From assembly GCF_963662255.1 (NCBI RefSeq), contig NW_026912178.1, positions 248,001-312,000 of the forward strand: a stretch of DNA of 64,000 nt. Direction: 5' to 3'. Origin of the DNA: Cinclus cinclus. Lineage: Eukaryota > Chordata > Aves > Passeriformes > Cinclidae. A model generated the notes under the pieces. It was not told where the DNA came from and made no database searches. It saw nothing but the letters and a program-made list of their open reading frames with translations. Below, piece by piece: positions 40,601 through 55,017 of this stretch; the first letter of the stretch is position 1; the number at the start of each line of letters is the position of its first letter. The position numbers and the translations under genes were made by a program.

Positions 40601-42468
40601 AAGCATGGGGCCCAAGAAAAACATGGAAACATTATGACACCATAGAGGCCAAGACTCAAATGATTCATTGTAACACCAAGTGGCCTAAAAGGGCATGGGA
40701 TGCATTGTGAAACCACAGGGGTTAAGAGAAGCAAGGAACCATTGTGACCCAATGCAGGCTAACAATCTAAGAATCCCTTTTGACACCAGGGGGCGCAAAA
40801 GGACCACGGATGAACTGTGACAGCATGGGGACCTATAGAAGCAAGGATCTATTATGACACCATGAAGGCCAAGAATCAAATGATTCATTGTGACATCAAG
40901 TGGCCTAAAAGGGCTTGGAATGCATTGTGACACCACAGGGGTTAAGAGAAGCAAGGAACCATTGTGACCCAAGGGAGTCTAACAATCTAATGATCCAATG
41001 CGAAACCAGGGGTTGTAATAGGGCCAGGGATGAATTGTGAAAGCATGGGGCCCAAGAAAAACATGGAAACATTCTGACACCATAGAGGCCAAGACTCAAA
41101 TGATTCATTGTAACACCAAGTGGCCTAAAAGTGCATGGGATGCATTGTGACAGCACAGAGGTTAAGAGAAGCAAGGCACCATTGTGACCCAATGCAGGCT
41201 AACAATCTAAGAATCCCTTTTGACACCAGGGGGCGCAAAAGGACCACGGATGAACTGTGACAGGATGGGGACCTATAGAAGCAAGGATCTATTATGACAC
41301 CATGAAGGCCAAGAATCAAATGATTCATTGTGACATCAAGTGGCCTAAAAGGGCTTGGAATGCATTGTGACACAACAGGGTTAAAGAGAAGCAAGGAACC
41401 ATTGTGACCCAAGGGAGGCTAACAATCTAATGATCCATTGTGACACCAGGGGTTGTAATAGGGCCAGGGATGAATTGTGAAAGCATGGAGCCCAAGAAAA
41501 ACATGGAAACATTTTGACACCATAGAGGCCAAGACTCAAATGATTCATTGTAACACCAAGTGGCCTAAAAGGGCATGGGATGCATTGTTACACCACAGAG
41601 GTTAAGAGAAGCAAGGAACCATTGTGACCCAATGCAGGCTAACTATCTAAGAATCCCTTCTGACACCAGGGCGCGCAAAAGGACCACGGATGAACTGTGA
41701 CAGCATGGGGACCTATAGAAGCAAGGATCTATTATGACACCATGAAGGCCAAGAATCAAATGATTCATTGTGACATCAAGTGGCCTAAAAGGGCTTGGAA
41801 TGCATTGTGACACCACAGGGGTTAAGAGAAGCAAGGAACCATTGTGACCCAAGGGAGGCTAACAATCTAATGATCCATTGTGACACCAGGGGTTGTAATA
41901 GGGCCAGGGATGAATTGTGAAAGCATGGGGCCCAAGAAAAACATGGAAACATTATGACACCATAGAGGCCAAGACTCAAATGATTCATTGTAACACCAAG
42001 TGGCCTAAAAGGGCATGGGATGCATTGTTACACCACAGAGGTTAAGAGAAGCAAGGAACCATTGTGACCCAATGCAGGCTAACTATCTAAGATTCCCTTC
42101 TGACACCAGGGGGCGCAAAAGGACCACGGATGAACTGTGACAGCATGGGGACCTATAGAATCAAGGATCTATTATGACACCATGAAGGCCAAGAATCAAA
42201 TGATTCATTGTGACATCAAGTGGCCTAAAAGGTCTTGGAATGCATTGTGACACCACAGAGGTTAAGAGAAGCAAGGAACCATTGTGACCCAAGGGAGGCT
42301 AACAATCTAATGATCCATTGTGACACCAGGGGTTGTAATAGGGCCAGGGATGAATTGTGAAAGCATGGGGCCCAAGAAAAACATGGAAACATTATGACAC
42401 CATAGAGGCCAAGACTCAAATGATTCATTGTAACACCAAGTGGCCTAAAAGGGCATGGGATGCATTGT
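37555..42468. repeat. 11-unit duplication, downstream copy
   Basis: Direct tandem copy of 32715-37628; the two intervals overlap by 74 bp, as expected where one copy passes into the next. Rare shared changes recur at about 37950, 37965, 38703, 41380, 41670 and 42230. Confidence 0.93.
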
Positions 42469-43122
42469 GAAACCACAGGGGTTAAGAGAAGCAAGGAACC
42501 ATTGTGACCCAATGCAGGCTAACAATCTAAGAATCCCTTTTGACACCAGGGGGCGCAAAAGGACCACGGATGAACTGTGACAGCATGGGGACCTATAGAA
42601 GCAAGGATCTATTATGACACCATGAAGGCCAAGAATCAAATGATTCATTGTGACATCAAGTGGCCTAAAAGGGCTTGGAATGCATTGTGACACCACAGGG
42701 GTTAAGAGAAGCAAGGAACCATTGTGACCCAAGGGAGGCTAACAATCTAATGATCCATTGTGACACCAGGGGTTGTAATAGGGCCAGGGATGAATTGTGA
42801 AAGCATGGGGCCCAAGAAAAACATGGAAACATTCTGACACCATAGAGGCCAAGACTCAAATGATTCATTGTAACACCAAGTGGCCTAAAAGTGCATGGGA
42901 TGCATTGTGACAGCACAGAGGTTAAGAGAAGCAAGGCACCATTGTGACCCAATGCAGGCTAACAATCTAAAAATCCCTTTTGACATCAGGGGGCGCAAAA
43001 GGACCACGGATGAACTGTGACAGCATGGGGACCTATAGAAGCAAGGATCTATTATGACACCATGAAGGCCAAGAATCAAATGATTCATTGTGACATCAAG
43101 TGGCCTAAAAGGGCTTGGAATG

Positions 43123-44002
43123 CATTGTGACACCATAGGGGTTAAGAGAAGCAAGGAACCATTGTGACCCAAGGGAGGCTAACAATCTAATAATCCATTG
43201 TGACACCAGGGGTTGTAATAGGGCCAGGGATGAATTGTGAAAGCATGGAGCCCAAGAAAAACATGGAAACATTTTGACACCATAGAGGCCAAGACTCAAA
43301 TGATTCATTGTAACACCAAGTGGCCTAAAAGGGCATGGGATGCATTGTGACACCACAGGGGTTAAGAGAAGCAAGGAATCATTGTGACCCAATGCAGGCT
43401 AACAATCTAAGATTCCCTTATGACACCAGGGGGCGCAAAAGGACCACGGATGAACTGTGACGGCATGGGGACCTATAGAATCAAGGATCTATTATGACAC
43501 CATGAAGGCCAAGAATCAAATGATTCATTGTGACATCAAGTGGCCTAAAAGGGCTTGGAATGCATTGTGACACCACAGAGGTTAAGAGAAGCAGGGAACC
43601 ATTGTGACCCAATGGAGGCTAACAATCTAATGATCCATTGTGACACCAGGGGTTGTAATAGGGCCAGGGATGAATTGTGAAAGCATGGGGCCCAAGAAAA
43701 ACATGGAAACATTATGACACCATAGAGGCCAAGACTCAAATGATTCATTGTAACACCAAGTGGCCTAAAAGGGCATGAGATGCATCGTGACACCACAGAG
43801 GTTAAGAGAAGCAAGGAACCATTGTGACCCAATGCAGGCTAACTATCTAAGATTCCCTTCTGACACCAGGGGGCGCAAAAGGACCACGGATGAACTGTGA
43901 CAGCATGGGGACCTATAGAATCAAGGATCTATTATGACACCATGAAGGCCAAGAATCAAATGATTCATTGTGACATCAAGTGGCCTAAAAGGGCTTGGAA
44001 TG
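43123..44002. repeat. Two-unit marker cassette, copy 2
   Basis: Same linked changes as the copy at 25083, 41 units downstream. It has AGAATCAAGG in place of AGAAACAAGG, and AACAATC rather than AACTATC before TTCCCTTATGAC. Confidence 0.88.
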
Positions 44003-47000
44003 CATTGTGACACAACAGGGTTTAAGAGAAGCAAGGAACCATTGTGACCCAAGGGAGGCTAACAATCTAATGATCCATTGTGACACCAGGGGTTGTAATA
44101 GGGCCAGGGATGAATTGTGAAAGCATGGAGCCCAAGAAAAACATGGAAACATTTTGACACCATAGAGGCCAAGACTCAAATGATTCATTGTAACACCAAG
44201 TGGCCTAAAAGGGCATGGGATGCATTGTTACACCACAGAGGTTAAGAGAAGCAAGGAACCATTGTGACCCAATGCAGGCTAACTATCTAAGATTCCCTTC
44301 TGACACCAGGGGGCGCAAAAGGACCACGGATGAACTGTGACAGCATGGGGACCTATAGAATCAAGGATCTATTATGACACCATGAAGGCCAAGAATCAAA
44401 TGATTCATTGTGACATCAAGTGGCCTAAAAGGGCTTGGAATGCATTGTGACACCACAGAGGTTAAGAGAAGCAAGGAACCATTGTGACCCAAGGGAGGCT
44501 AACAATCTAATGATCCATTGTGACACCAGGGGTTGTAATAGGGCCAGGGATGAATTGTGAAAGCATGGGGCCCAAGAAAAACATGGAAACATTATGACAC
44601 CATAGAGGCCAAGACTCAAATGATTCATTGTAACACCAAGTGGCCTAAAAGGGCATGGGATGCATTGTTACACCACAGAGGTTAAGAGAAGCAAGGAACC
44701 ATTGTGACCCAATGCAGGCTAACTATCTAAGATTCCCTTTTGACACCAAGGCGCGCAAAAGGACCACGGATGAACTGTGACGGCATGGAGACCTATAGAA
44801 GCAAGGATCTATTATGACACCATGAAGGCCAAGAATCAAATGATTCATTGTGACATCAAGTGGCCTAAAAGGGCTTGGAATGCATTGTGACACCACAGAG
44901 GTTAAGAGAAGCAGGGAACCATTGTGACCCAAGGGAGGCTAACAATCTAATGATCCATTGTGACACCAGGGGTTGTAATAGGGCCAGGGATGAATTGTGA
45001 AAGCATGGGGCCCAAGAAAAACATGGAAACATTATGACACCATAGAGGCCAAGACTCAAATGATTCATTGTAACACCAAGTGGCCTAAAAGGGCATGGGA
45101 TGCATTGTGACACCACAGAGGTTAAGAGAAGCAAGGAACCATTGTGACCCAATGCAGGCTAACTATCTAAGATTCCCTTCTGACACCAGGGGGCGCAAAA
45201 GGACCACGGATGAACTGTGACAGCATGGGGACCTATAGAAGCAAGGATCTATTATGACACCATGAAGGCCAAGAATCAAATGATTCATTGTGACATCAAG
45301 TGGCCTAAAAGGGCTTGGAATGCATTGTGACACCACAGGGGTTAAGAGAAGCAAGGAACCATTGTGACCCAAGGGAGGCTAACAATCTAATGATCCATTG
45401 TGACACCAGGGGTTGTAATAGGGCCAGGGATGAATTGTGAAAGCATGGAGCCCAAGAAAAACATGGAAACATTTTGACACCATAGAGGCCAAGACTCAAA
45501 TGATTCATTGTAACACCAAGTGGCCTAAAAGGGCATGGGATGCATTGTTACACCACAGAGGTTAAGAGAAGCAAGGAACCATTGTGACCCAATGCAGGCT
45601 AACTATCTAAGATTCCCTTCTGACACCAGGGGGCGCAAAAGGACCACGGATGAACTGTGACAGCATGGGGACCTATAGAATCAAGGATCTATTATGACAC
45701 CATGAAGGCCAAGAATCAAATGATTCATTGTGACATCAAGTGGCCTAAAAGGGCTTGGAATGCATTGTGACACCACAGAGGTTAAGAGAAGCAAGGAACC
45801 ATTGTGACCCAAGGGAGGCTAACAATCTAATGATCCATTGTGACACCAGGGGTTGTAATAGGGCCAGGGATGAATTGTGAAAGCATGGGGCCCAAGAAAA
45901 ACATGGAAACATTATGACACCATAGAGGCCAAGACTCAAATGATTCATTGTAACACCAAGTGGCCTAAAAGGGCATGGGATGCATTGTTACACCACAGAG
46001 GTTAAGAGAAGCAAGGAACCATTGTGACCCAATGCAGGCTAACTATCTAAGATTCCCTTTTGACACCAGGGGGCGCAAAAGGACCACGGATGAACTGTGA
46101 CGGCATGGGGACCTATAGAAGCAAGGATCTATTATGACACCATGAAGGCCAAGAATCAAATGATTCATTGTGACATCAAGTGGCCTAAAAGGGCTTGGAA
46201 TGCATTGTGACACCACAGAGGTTAAGAGAAGCAGGGAACCATTGTGACCCAAGGGAGGCTAACAATCTAATGATCCATTGTGACACCAGGGGTTGTAATA
46301 GGGCCAGGGATGAATTGTGAAAGCATGGGGCCCAAGAAAAACATGGAAACATTCTGACACCATAGAGGCCAAGACTCAAATGATTCATTGTAACACCAAG
46401 TGGCCTAAAAGGGCATGGGATGCATTGTGACACCACAGAGGTTAAGAGAAGCAAGGAACCATTGTGACCCAATGCAGGCTAACTATCTAAGATTCCCTTC
46501 TGACACAAGGGGGCGCAAAAGGACCACGGATGAACTGTGACAGCATGGGGACCTATAGAATCAAGGATCTATTATGACACCATGAAGGCCAAGAATCAAA
46601 TGATTCATTGTGACATCAAGTGGCCTAAAAGGGCTTGGAATGCATTGTGACACCACAGAGGTTAAGAGAAGCAAGGAACCATTGTGACCCAAGGGAGGCT
46701 AACAATCTAATGATCCATTGTGACACCAGGGGTTGTAATAGGGCCAGGGATGAATTGTGAAAGCATGGGGCCCAAGAAAAACATGGAAACATTATGACAC
46801 CATAGAGGCCAAGACTCAAATGATTCATTGTAACACCAAGTGGCCTAAAAGGGCATGGGATGCATTGTGAAACCACAGGGGTTAAGAGAAGCAAGGAACC
46901 ATTGTGACCCAATGCAGGCTAACAATCTAAGAATCCCTTTTGACACCAGGGGGCGCAAAAGGACCACGGATGAACTGTGACAGCATGGGGACCTATAGAA

Positions 47001-47522
47001 GCAAGGATCTATTATGACACCATGAAGGCCAAGAATCAAATGATTCATTGTGACATCAAGTGGCCTAAAAGGGCTTGGAATGCATTGTGACACCACAGAG
47101 GTTAAGAGAAGCAAGGAACCATTGTGACCCAAGGGAGTCTAACAATCTAATGATCCAATGCGAAACCAGGGGTTGTAATAGGGCCAGGGATGAATTGTGA
47201 AAGCATGGGGCCCAAGAAAAACATGGAAACATTCTGACACCATAGAGGCCAAGACTCAAATGATTCATTGTAACACCAAGTGGCCTAAAAGTGCATGGGA
47301 TGCATTGTGACAGCACAGAGGTTAAGAGAAGCAAGGAACCATTGTGACCCAATGCAGGCTAACAATCTAAAAATCCCTTTTGACATCAGGGGGCGCAAAA
47401 GGACCACGGATGAACTGTGACAGGATGGGGACCTATAGAAGCAAGGATCTATTATGACACCATGAAGGCCAAGAATCAAATGATTCATTGTGACATCAAG
47501 TGGCCTAAAAGGGCTTGGAATG

Positions 47523-48402
47523 CATTGTGACACCACAGGGGTTAAGAGAAGCAAGGAACCATTGTGACCCAAGGGAGGCTAACAATCTAATAATCCATTG
47601 TGACACCAGGGGTTGTAATAGGGCCAGGGATGAATTGTGAAAGCATGGAGCCCAAGAAAAACATGGAAACATTTTGACACCATAGAGGCCAAGACTCAAA
47701 TGATTCATTGTAACACCAAGTGGCCTAAAAGGGCATGGGATGCATTGTGACACCACAGGGGTTAAGAGAAGCAAGGAATCATTGTGACCCAATGCAGGCT
47801 AACAATCTAAGATTCCCTTATGACACCAGGGGGCGCAAAAGGACCACGGATGAACTGTGACGGCATGGGGACCTATAGAAACAAGGATCTATTATGACAC
47901 CATGAAGGCCAAGAATCAAATGATTCATTGTGACATCAAGTGGCCTAAAAGGGCTTGGAATGCATTGTGACACCACAGAGGTTAAGAGAAGCAGGGAACC
48001 ATTGTGACCCAATGGAGGCTAACAATCTAATGATCCATTGTGACACCAGGGGTTGTAATAGGGCCAGGGATGAATTGTGAAAGCATGGGGCCCAAGAAAA
48101 ACATGGAAACATTATGACACCATAGAGGCCAAGACTCAAATGATTCATTGTAACACCAAGTGGCCTAAAAGGGCATGAGATGCATCGTGACACCACAGAG
48201 GTTAAGAGAAGCAAGGAACCATTGTGACCCAATGCAGGCTAACTATCTAAGATTCCCTTCTGACACCAGGGGGCGCAAAAGGACCACGGATGAACTGTGA
48301 CAGCATGGGGACCTATAGAATCAAGGATCTATTATGACACCATGAAGGCCAAGAATCAAATGATTCATTGTGACATCAAGTGGCCTAAAAGGGCTTGGAA
48401 TG
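47523..48402. repeat. Two-unit marker cassette, copy 3
   Basis: Same linked changes, 10 units after copy 2, with AGAAACAAGG present. Confidence 0.88.
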
Positions 48403-49282
48403 CATTGTGACACCACAGAGGTTAAGAGAAGCAAGGAACCATTGTGACCCAAGGGAGGCTAACAATCTAATGATCCATTGTGACACCAGGGGTTGTAATA
48501 GGGCCAGGGATGAATTGTGAAAGCATGGGGCCCAAGAAAAACATGGAAACATTATGACACCATAGAGGCCAAGACTCAAATGATTCATTGTAACACCAAG
48601 TGGCCTAAAAGGGCATGGGATGCATTGTGAAACCACAGGGGTTAAGAGAAGCAAGGAACCATTGTGACCCAATGCAGGCTAACAATCTAAAAATCCCTTT
48701 TGACACCAGGGGGCGCAAAAGGACCACGGATGAACTGTGACAGCATGGGGACCTATAGAAGCAAGGATCTATTATGACACCATGAAGGCCAAGAATCAAA
48801 TGATTCATTGTGACATCAAGTGGCCTAAAAGGGCTTGGAATGCATTGTGACACCACAGAGGTTAAGAGAAGCAAGGAACCATTGTGACCCAAGGGAGTCT
48901 AACAATCTAATGATCCAATGCGAAACCAGGGGTTGTAATAGGGCCAGGGATGAATTGTGAAAGCATGGGGCCCAAGAAAAACATGGAAACATTCTGACAC
49001 CATAGAGGCCAAGACTCAAATGATTCATTGTAACACCAAGTGGCCTAAAAGGGCATGGGATGCATTGTGACAGCACAGAGGTTAAGAGAAGCAAGGCACC
49101 ATTGTGACCCAATGCAGGCTAACAATCTAAAAATCCCTTTTGACATCAGGGGGCGCAAAAGGACCACGGATGAACTGTGACATGATGGGGACCTATAGAA
49201 GCAAGGATCTATTATGACACCATGAAGGCCAAGAATCAAATGATTCATTGTGACATCAAGTGGCCTAAAAGGGCTTGGAATG

Positions 49283-50162
49283 CATTGTGACACCACAGAG
49301 GTTAAGAGAAGCAAGGAACCATTGTGACCCAAGGGAGGCTAACAATCTAATAATCCATTGTGACACCAGGGGTTGTAATAGGGCCAGGGATGAATTGTGA
49401 AAGCATGGAGCCCAAGAAAAACATGGAAACATTTTGACACCATAGAGGCCAAGACTCAAATGATTCATTGTAACACCAAGTGGCCTAAAAGGGCATGGGA
49501 TGCATTGTGACACCACAGGGGTTAAGAGAAGCAAGGAATCATTGTGACCCAATGCAGGCTAACAATCTAAGATTCCCTTATGACACCAGGGGGCGCAAAA
49601 GGACCACGGATGAACTGTGACGGCATGGGGACCTATAGAAACAAGGATCTATTATGACACCATGAAGGCCAAGAATCAAATGATTCATTGTGACATCAAG
49701 TGGCCTAAAAGGGCTTGGAATGCATTGTGACACCACAGAGGTTAAGAGAAGCAGGGAACCATTGTGACCCAATGGAGGCTAACAATCTAATGATCCATTG
49801 TGACACCAGGGGTTGTAATAGGGCCAGGGATGAATTGTGAAAGCATGGGGCCCAAGAAAAACATGGAAACATTATGACACCATAGAGGCCAAGACTCAAA
49901 TGATTCATTGTAACACCAAGTGGCCTAAAAGGGCATGAGATGCATCGTGACACCACAGAGGTTAAGAGAAGCAAGGAACCATTGTGACCCAATGCAGGCT
50001 AACTATCTAAGATTCCCTTCTGACACCAGGGGGCGCAAAAGGACCACGGATGAACTGTGACAGCATGGGGACCTATAGAATCAAGGATCTATTATGACAC
50101 CATGAAGGCCAAGAATCAAATGATTCATTGTGACATCAAGTAGCCTAAAAGGGCTTGGAATG
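49283..50162. repeat. Two-unit marker cassette, copy 4
   Basis: Same linked changes, four units after copy 3. The wider region from 46508 to about 48380 matches about 48268 to 50140 at 1,760 bp offset apart from a handful of single-base differences, for example at 46931, 47282 and 47337. Confidence 0.85.
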
Positions 50163-53100
50163 CATTGTGACACCACAGAGGTTAAGAGAAGCAAGGAACC
50201 ATTGTGACCCAATGGAGGCTAACAATCTAATGATCCATTGTGACACCAGGGGTTGTAATAGGGCCAGGGATGAATTGTGAAAGCATGGGGCCCAAGAAAA
50301 ACATGGAAACATTATGACACCATAGAGGCCAAGACTCAAATGATTCATTGTAACACCAAGTGGCCTAAAAGGGCATGGGATGCATTGTGACACCACAGAG
50401 GTTAAGAGAAGCAAGGAACCGTTGTGACCCAATGCAGGCTAACTATCTAAGATTCCCTTCTGACACCAGGGGGCGCAAAAGGACCACGGATGAACTGTGA
50501 CAGCATGGGGACCTATAGAAGCAAGGATCTATTATGACACCATGAAGGCCAAGAATCAAATGATTCATTGTGACATCAAGTGGCCTAAAAGGGCTTGGAA
50601 TGCATTGTGACACCACAGGGGTTAAGAGAAGCAAGGAACCATTGTGACCCAAGGGAGGCTAACAATCTAATGATCCATTGTGACACCAGGGGTTGTAATA
50701 GGGCCAGGGATGAATTGTGAAAGCATGGAGCCCAAGAAAAACATGGAAACATTTTGACACCATAGAGGCCAAGACTCAAATGATTCATTGTAACACCAAG
50801 TGGCCTAAAAGGGCATGGGATGCATTGTTACACCACAGAGGTTAAGAGAAGCAAGGAACCATTGTGACCCAATGCAGGCTAACTATCTAAGATTCCCTTC
50901 TGACACCAGGGGGCGCAAAAGGACCACGGATGAACTGTGACAGCATGGGGACCTATAGAAGCAAGGATCTATTATGACACCATGAAGGCCAAGAATCAAA
51001 TGATTCATTGTGACATCAAGTGGCCTAAAAGGGCTTGGAATGCATTGTGACACCACAGAGGTTAAGAGAAGCAAGGAACCATTGTGACCCAAGGGAGGCT
51101 AACAATCTAATGATCCATTGTGACACCAGGGGTTGTAATAGGGCCAGGGATGAATTGTGAAAGCATGGGGCCCAAGAAAAACATGGAAACATTCTGACAC
51201 CATAGAGGCCAAGACTCAAATGATTCATTGTAACACCAAGTGGCCTAAAAGGGCATGGGATGCATTGTTACACCACAGAGGTTAAGAGAAGCAAGGAACC
51301 ATTGTGACCCAATGCAGGCTAACTATCTAAGATTCCCTTTTGACACCAGGGGGCGCAAAAGGACCACGGATGAACTGTGACGGCATGGGGACCTATAGAA
51401 GCAAGGATCTATTATGACACCATGAAGGCCAAGAATCAAATGATTCATTGTGACATCAAGTGGCCTAAAAGGGCTTGGAATGCATTGTGACACCACAGAG
51501 GTTAAGAGAAGCAGGGAACCATTGTGACCCAATGGAGGCTAACAATCTAATGATCCATTGTGACACCAGGGGTTGTAATAGGGCCAGGGATGAATTGTGA
51601 AAGCATGGGGCCCAAGAAAAACATGGAAACATTATGACACCATAGAGGCCAAGACTCAAATGATTCATTGTAACACCAAGTGGCCTAAAAGGGCATGGGA
51701 TGCATTGTGACACCACAGAGGTTAAGAGAAGCAAGGAACCATTGTGACCCAATGCAGGCTAACTATCTAAGATTCCCTTCTGACACAAGGGGGCGCAAAA
51801 GGACCACGGATGAACTGTGACAGCATGGGGACCTATAGAATCAAGGATCTATTATGACACCATGAAGGCCAAGAATCAAATGATTCATTGTGACATCAAG
51901 TGGCCTAAAAGGGCTTGGAATGCATTGTGACACCACAGAGGTTAAGAGAAGCAAGGAACCATTGTGACCCAAGGGAGGCTAACAATCTAATGATCCATTG
52001 TGACACCAGGGGTTGTAATAGGGCCAGGGATGAATTGTGAAAGCATGGGGCCCAAGAAAAACATGGAAACATTATGACACCATAGAGGCCAAGACTCAAA
52101 TGATTCATTGTAACACCAAGTGGCCTAAAAGGGCATGGGATGCATTGTGAAACCACAGGGGTTAAGAGAAGCAAGGAACCATTGTGACCCAATGCAGGCT
52201 AACAATCTAAGAATCCCTTTTGACACCAGGGGGCGCAAAAGGACCACGGATGAACTGTGACAGCATGGGGACCTATAGAAGCAAGGATCTATTATGACAC
52301 CATGAAGGCCAAGAATCAAATGATTCATTGTGACATCAAGTGGCCTAAAAGGGCTTGGAATGCATTGTGACACCACAGAGGTTAAGAGAAGCAAGGAACC
52401 ATTGTGACCCAAGGGAGTCTAACAATCTAATGATCCAATGCGAAACCAGGGGTTGTAATAGGGCCAGGGATGAATTGTGAAAGCATGGGGCCCAAGAAAA
52501 ACATGGAAACATTCTGACACCATAGAGGCCAAGACTCAAATGATTCATTGTAACACCAAGTGGCCTAAAAGTGCATGGGATGCATTGTGACAGCACAGAG
52601 GTTAAGAGAAGCAAGGCACCATTGTGACCCAAGGGAGGCTAACAATCTAAAAATCCCTTTTGACATCAGGGGGCGCAAAAGGACCACGGATGAACTGTGA
52701 CAGCATGGGGACCTATAGAAGCAAGGATCTATTATGACACCATGAAGGCCAAGAATCAAATGATTCATTGTGACATCAAGTGGCCTAAAAGGGCTTGGAA
52801 TGCATTGTGACACAACAGGGTTTAAGAGAAGCAAGGAACCATTGTGACCCAATGGAGGCTAACAATCTAATGATCCATTGTGACACCAGGGGTTGTAATA
52901 GGGCCAGGGATGAATTGTGAAAGCATGGAGCCCAAGAAAAACATGGAAACATTTTGACACCATAGAGGCCAAGACTCAAATGATTCATTGTAACACCAAG
53001 TGGCCTAAAAGGGCATGGGATGCATTGTTACACCACAGAGGTTAAGAGAAGCAAGGAACCATTGTGACCCAATGCAGGCTAACTATCTAAGATTCCCTTC

Positions 53101-53773
53101 TGACACCAGGGGGCGCAAAAGGACCACGGATGAACTGTGACAGCATGGGGACCTATAGAAGCAAGGATCTATTATGACACCATGAAGGCCAAGAATCAAA
53201 TGATTCATTGTGACATCAAGTGGCCTAAAAGGGCTTGGAATGCATTGTGACACCACAGGGGTTAAGAGAAGCAAGGAACCATTGTGACCCAAGGGAGGCT
53301 AACAATCTAATGATCCATTGTGACACCAGGGGTTGTAATAGGGCCAGGGATGAATTGTGAAAGCATGGAGCCCAAGAAAAACATGGAAACATTTTGACAC
53401 CATAGAGGCCAAGACTCAAATGATTCATTGTAACACCAAGTGGCCTAAAAGGGCATGGGATGCATTGTTACACCACAGAGGTTAAGAGAAGCAAGGAACC
53501 ATTGTGACCCAATGCAGGCTAACTATCTAAGATTCCCTTCTGACACCAGGGGGCGCAAAAGGACCACGGATGAACTGTGACAGCATGGGGACCTATAGAA
53601 TCAAGGATCTATTATGACACCATGAAGGCCAAGAATCAAATGATTCATTGTGACATCAAGTGGCCTAAAAGGGCTTGGAATGCATTGTGACACCACAGAG
53701 GTTAAGAGAAGCAAGGAACCATTGTGACCCAAGGGAGGCTAACAATCTAATGATCCATTGTGACACCAGGGGA

Positions 53774-55017
53774 TGTAATAGGGCCAGGGATGAATTGTGA
53801 AAGCATGGGGCCCAAGAAAAACATGGAAACATTATGACACCATAGAGGCCAAGACTCAAATGATTCATTGTAACACCAAGTGGCCTAAAAGGGCATGGGA
53901 TGCATTGTTACACCACAGAGGTTAAGAGAAGCAAGGAACCATTGTGACCCAATGCAGGCTAACTACCTAACATTCCCTTCTGACACCAAGGCGCGCAAAA
54001 GGACCACAGATGAACTGTGACAGCATGGGGACCTATAGAATCAAGGATCTATTATGACACCATGAAGGCCAAGAATCAAATGATTCATTGTGACATCAAG
54101 TGGCCTAAAAGGGCTTGGAATGCATTGTGACACCACAGGGGTTAAGAGAAGCAAGGAACCATTGTGACCCAAGGGAGGCTAACAATCTAATGATCCATTG
54201 TGACACCAGGGGTTGTAATAGGGCCAGGGATGAATTGTGAAAGCATGGAGCCCAAGAAAAACATGGAAACATTTTGACACCATAGAGGCCAAGACTCAAA
54301 TGATTCATTGTAACACCAAGTGGCCTAAAAGGCATGGGATGCATTGTTACACCACAGAGGTTAAGAGAAGCAAGGAACCATTGTGACCCAATGCAGGCTA
54401 ACTATCTAAGATTCCCTTTTGACACCAGGGGGCGCAAAAGGACCACGGATGAACTGTGACGGCATGGGGACCTATAGAAGCAAGGATCTATTATGACACC
54501 ATGAAGGCCAAGAATCAAATGATTCATTGTGACATCAAGTGGCCTAAAAGGGCTTGGAATGCATTGTGACACCACAGAGGTTAAGAGAAGCAGGGAACCA
54601 TTGTGACCCAAGGGAGGCTAACAATCTAATGATCCATTGTGACACCAGGGGTTGTAATAGGGCCAGGGATGAATTGTGAAAGCATGGGGCCCAAGAAAAA
54701 CATGGAAACATTATGACACCATAGAGGCCAAGACTCAAATGATTCATTGTAACACCAAGTGGCCTAAAAGGGCATGAGATGCATCGTGACACCACAGAGG
54801 TTAAGAGAAGCAAGGAACCATTGTGACCCAATGCAGGCTAACTATCTAAGATTCCCTTCTGACACAAGGGGGCGCAAAAGGACCACGGATGAACTGTGAC
54901 AGCATGGGGACCTATAGAATCAAGGATCTATTATGACACCATGAAGGCCAAGAATCAAATGATTCATTGTGACATCAAGTGGCCTAAAAGGGCTTGGAAT
55001 GCATTGTGACACCACAG
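53774..55017. repeat. 1.2-kb stretch copied five units away (first copy)
   Basis: Matches 55973-57216 at an offset of 2,199 bp. Shared rare features are AACTACCTAACATTCC, CAAGGCGCGC, GGACCACAGATG, the lost G at 54331 and ACACAAGGGGGCGC. The intervening 955 bp is made of other copy types. Confidence 0.88.
54123..54561. repeat. 439-bp unit lacking one G
   Basis: At the end of half A the G run is GG (54331-54332) where other copies have GGG, reading AAAAGGCATGGG. The same loss recurs five units later at 56530, within a shared 1.2-kb stretch. Confidence 0.92.

Larger units (their letters stand above)
19363..54122. repeat. Run of 79 in-register units without an indel
   Basis: About 34.8 kb in perfect 440-bp register. 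It contains the 11-unit duplication at 32.7-42.5 kb, ten marked units (markers at 21637, 24277, 24717, 33517, 36157, 38357, 40997, 47157, 48917, 52437) and four of the five marker cassettes (from 25083, 43123, 47523 and 49283). Substitutions are frequent but no length change was found. Confidence 0.95.
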
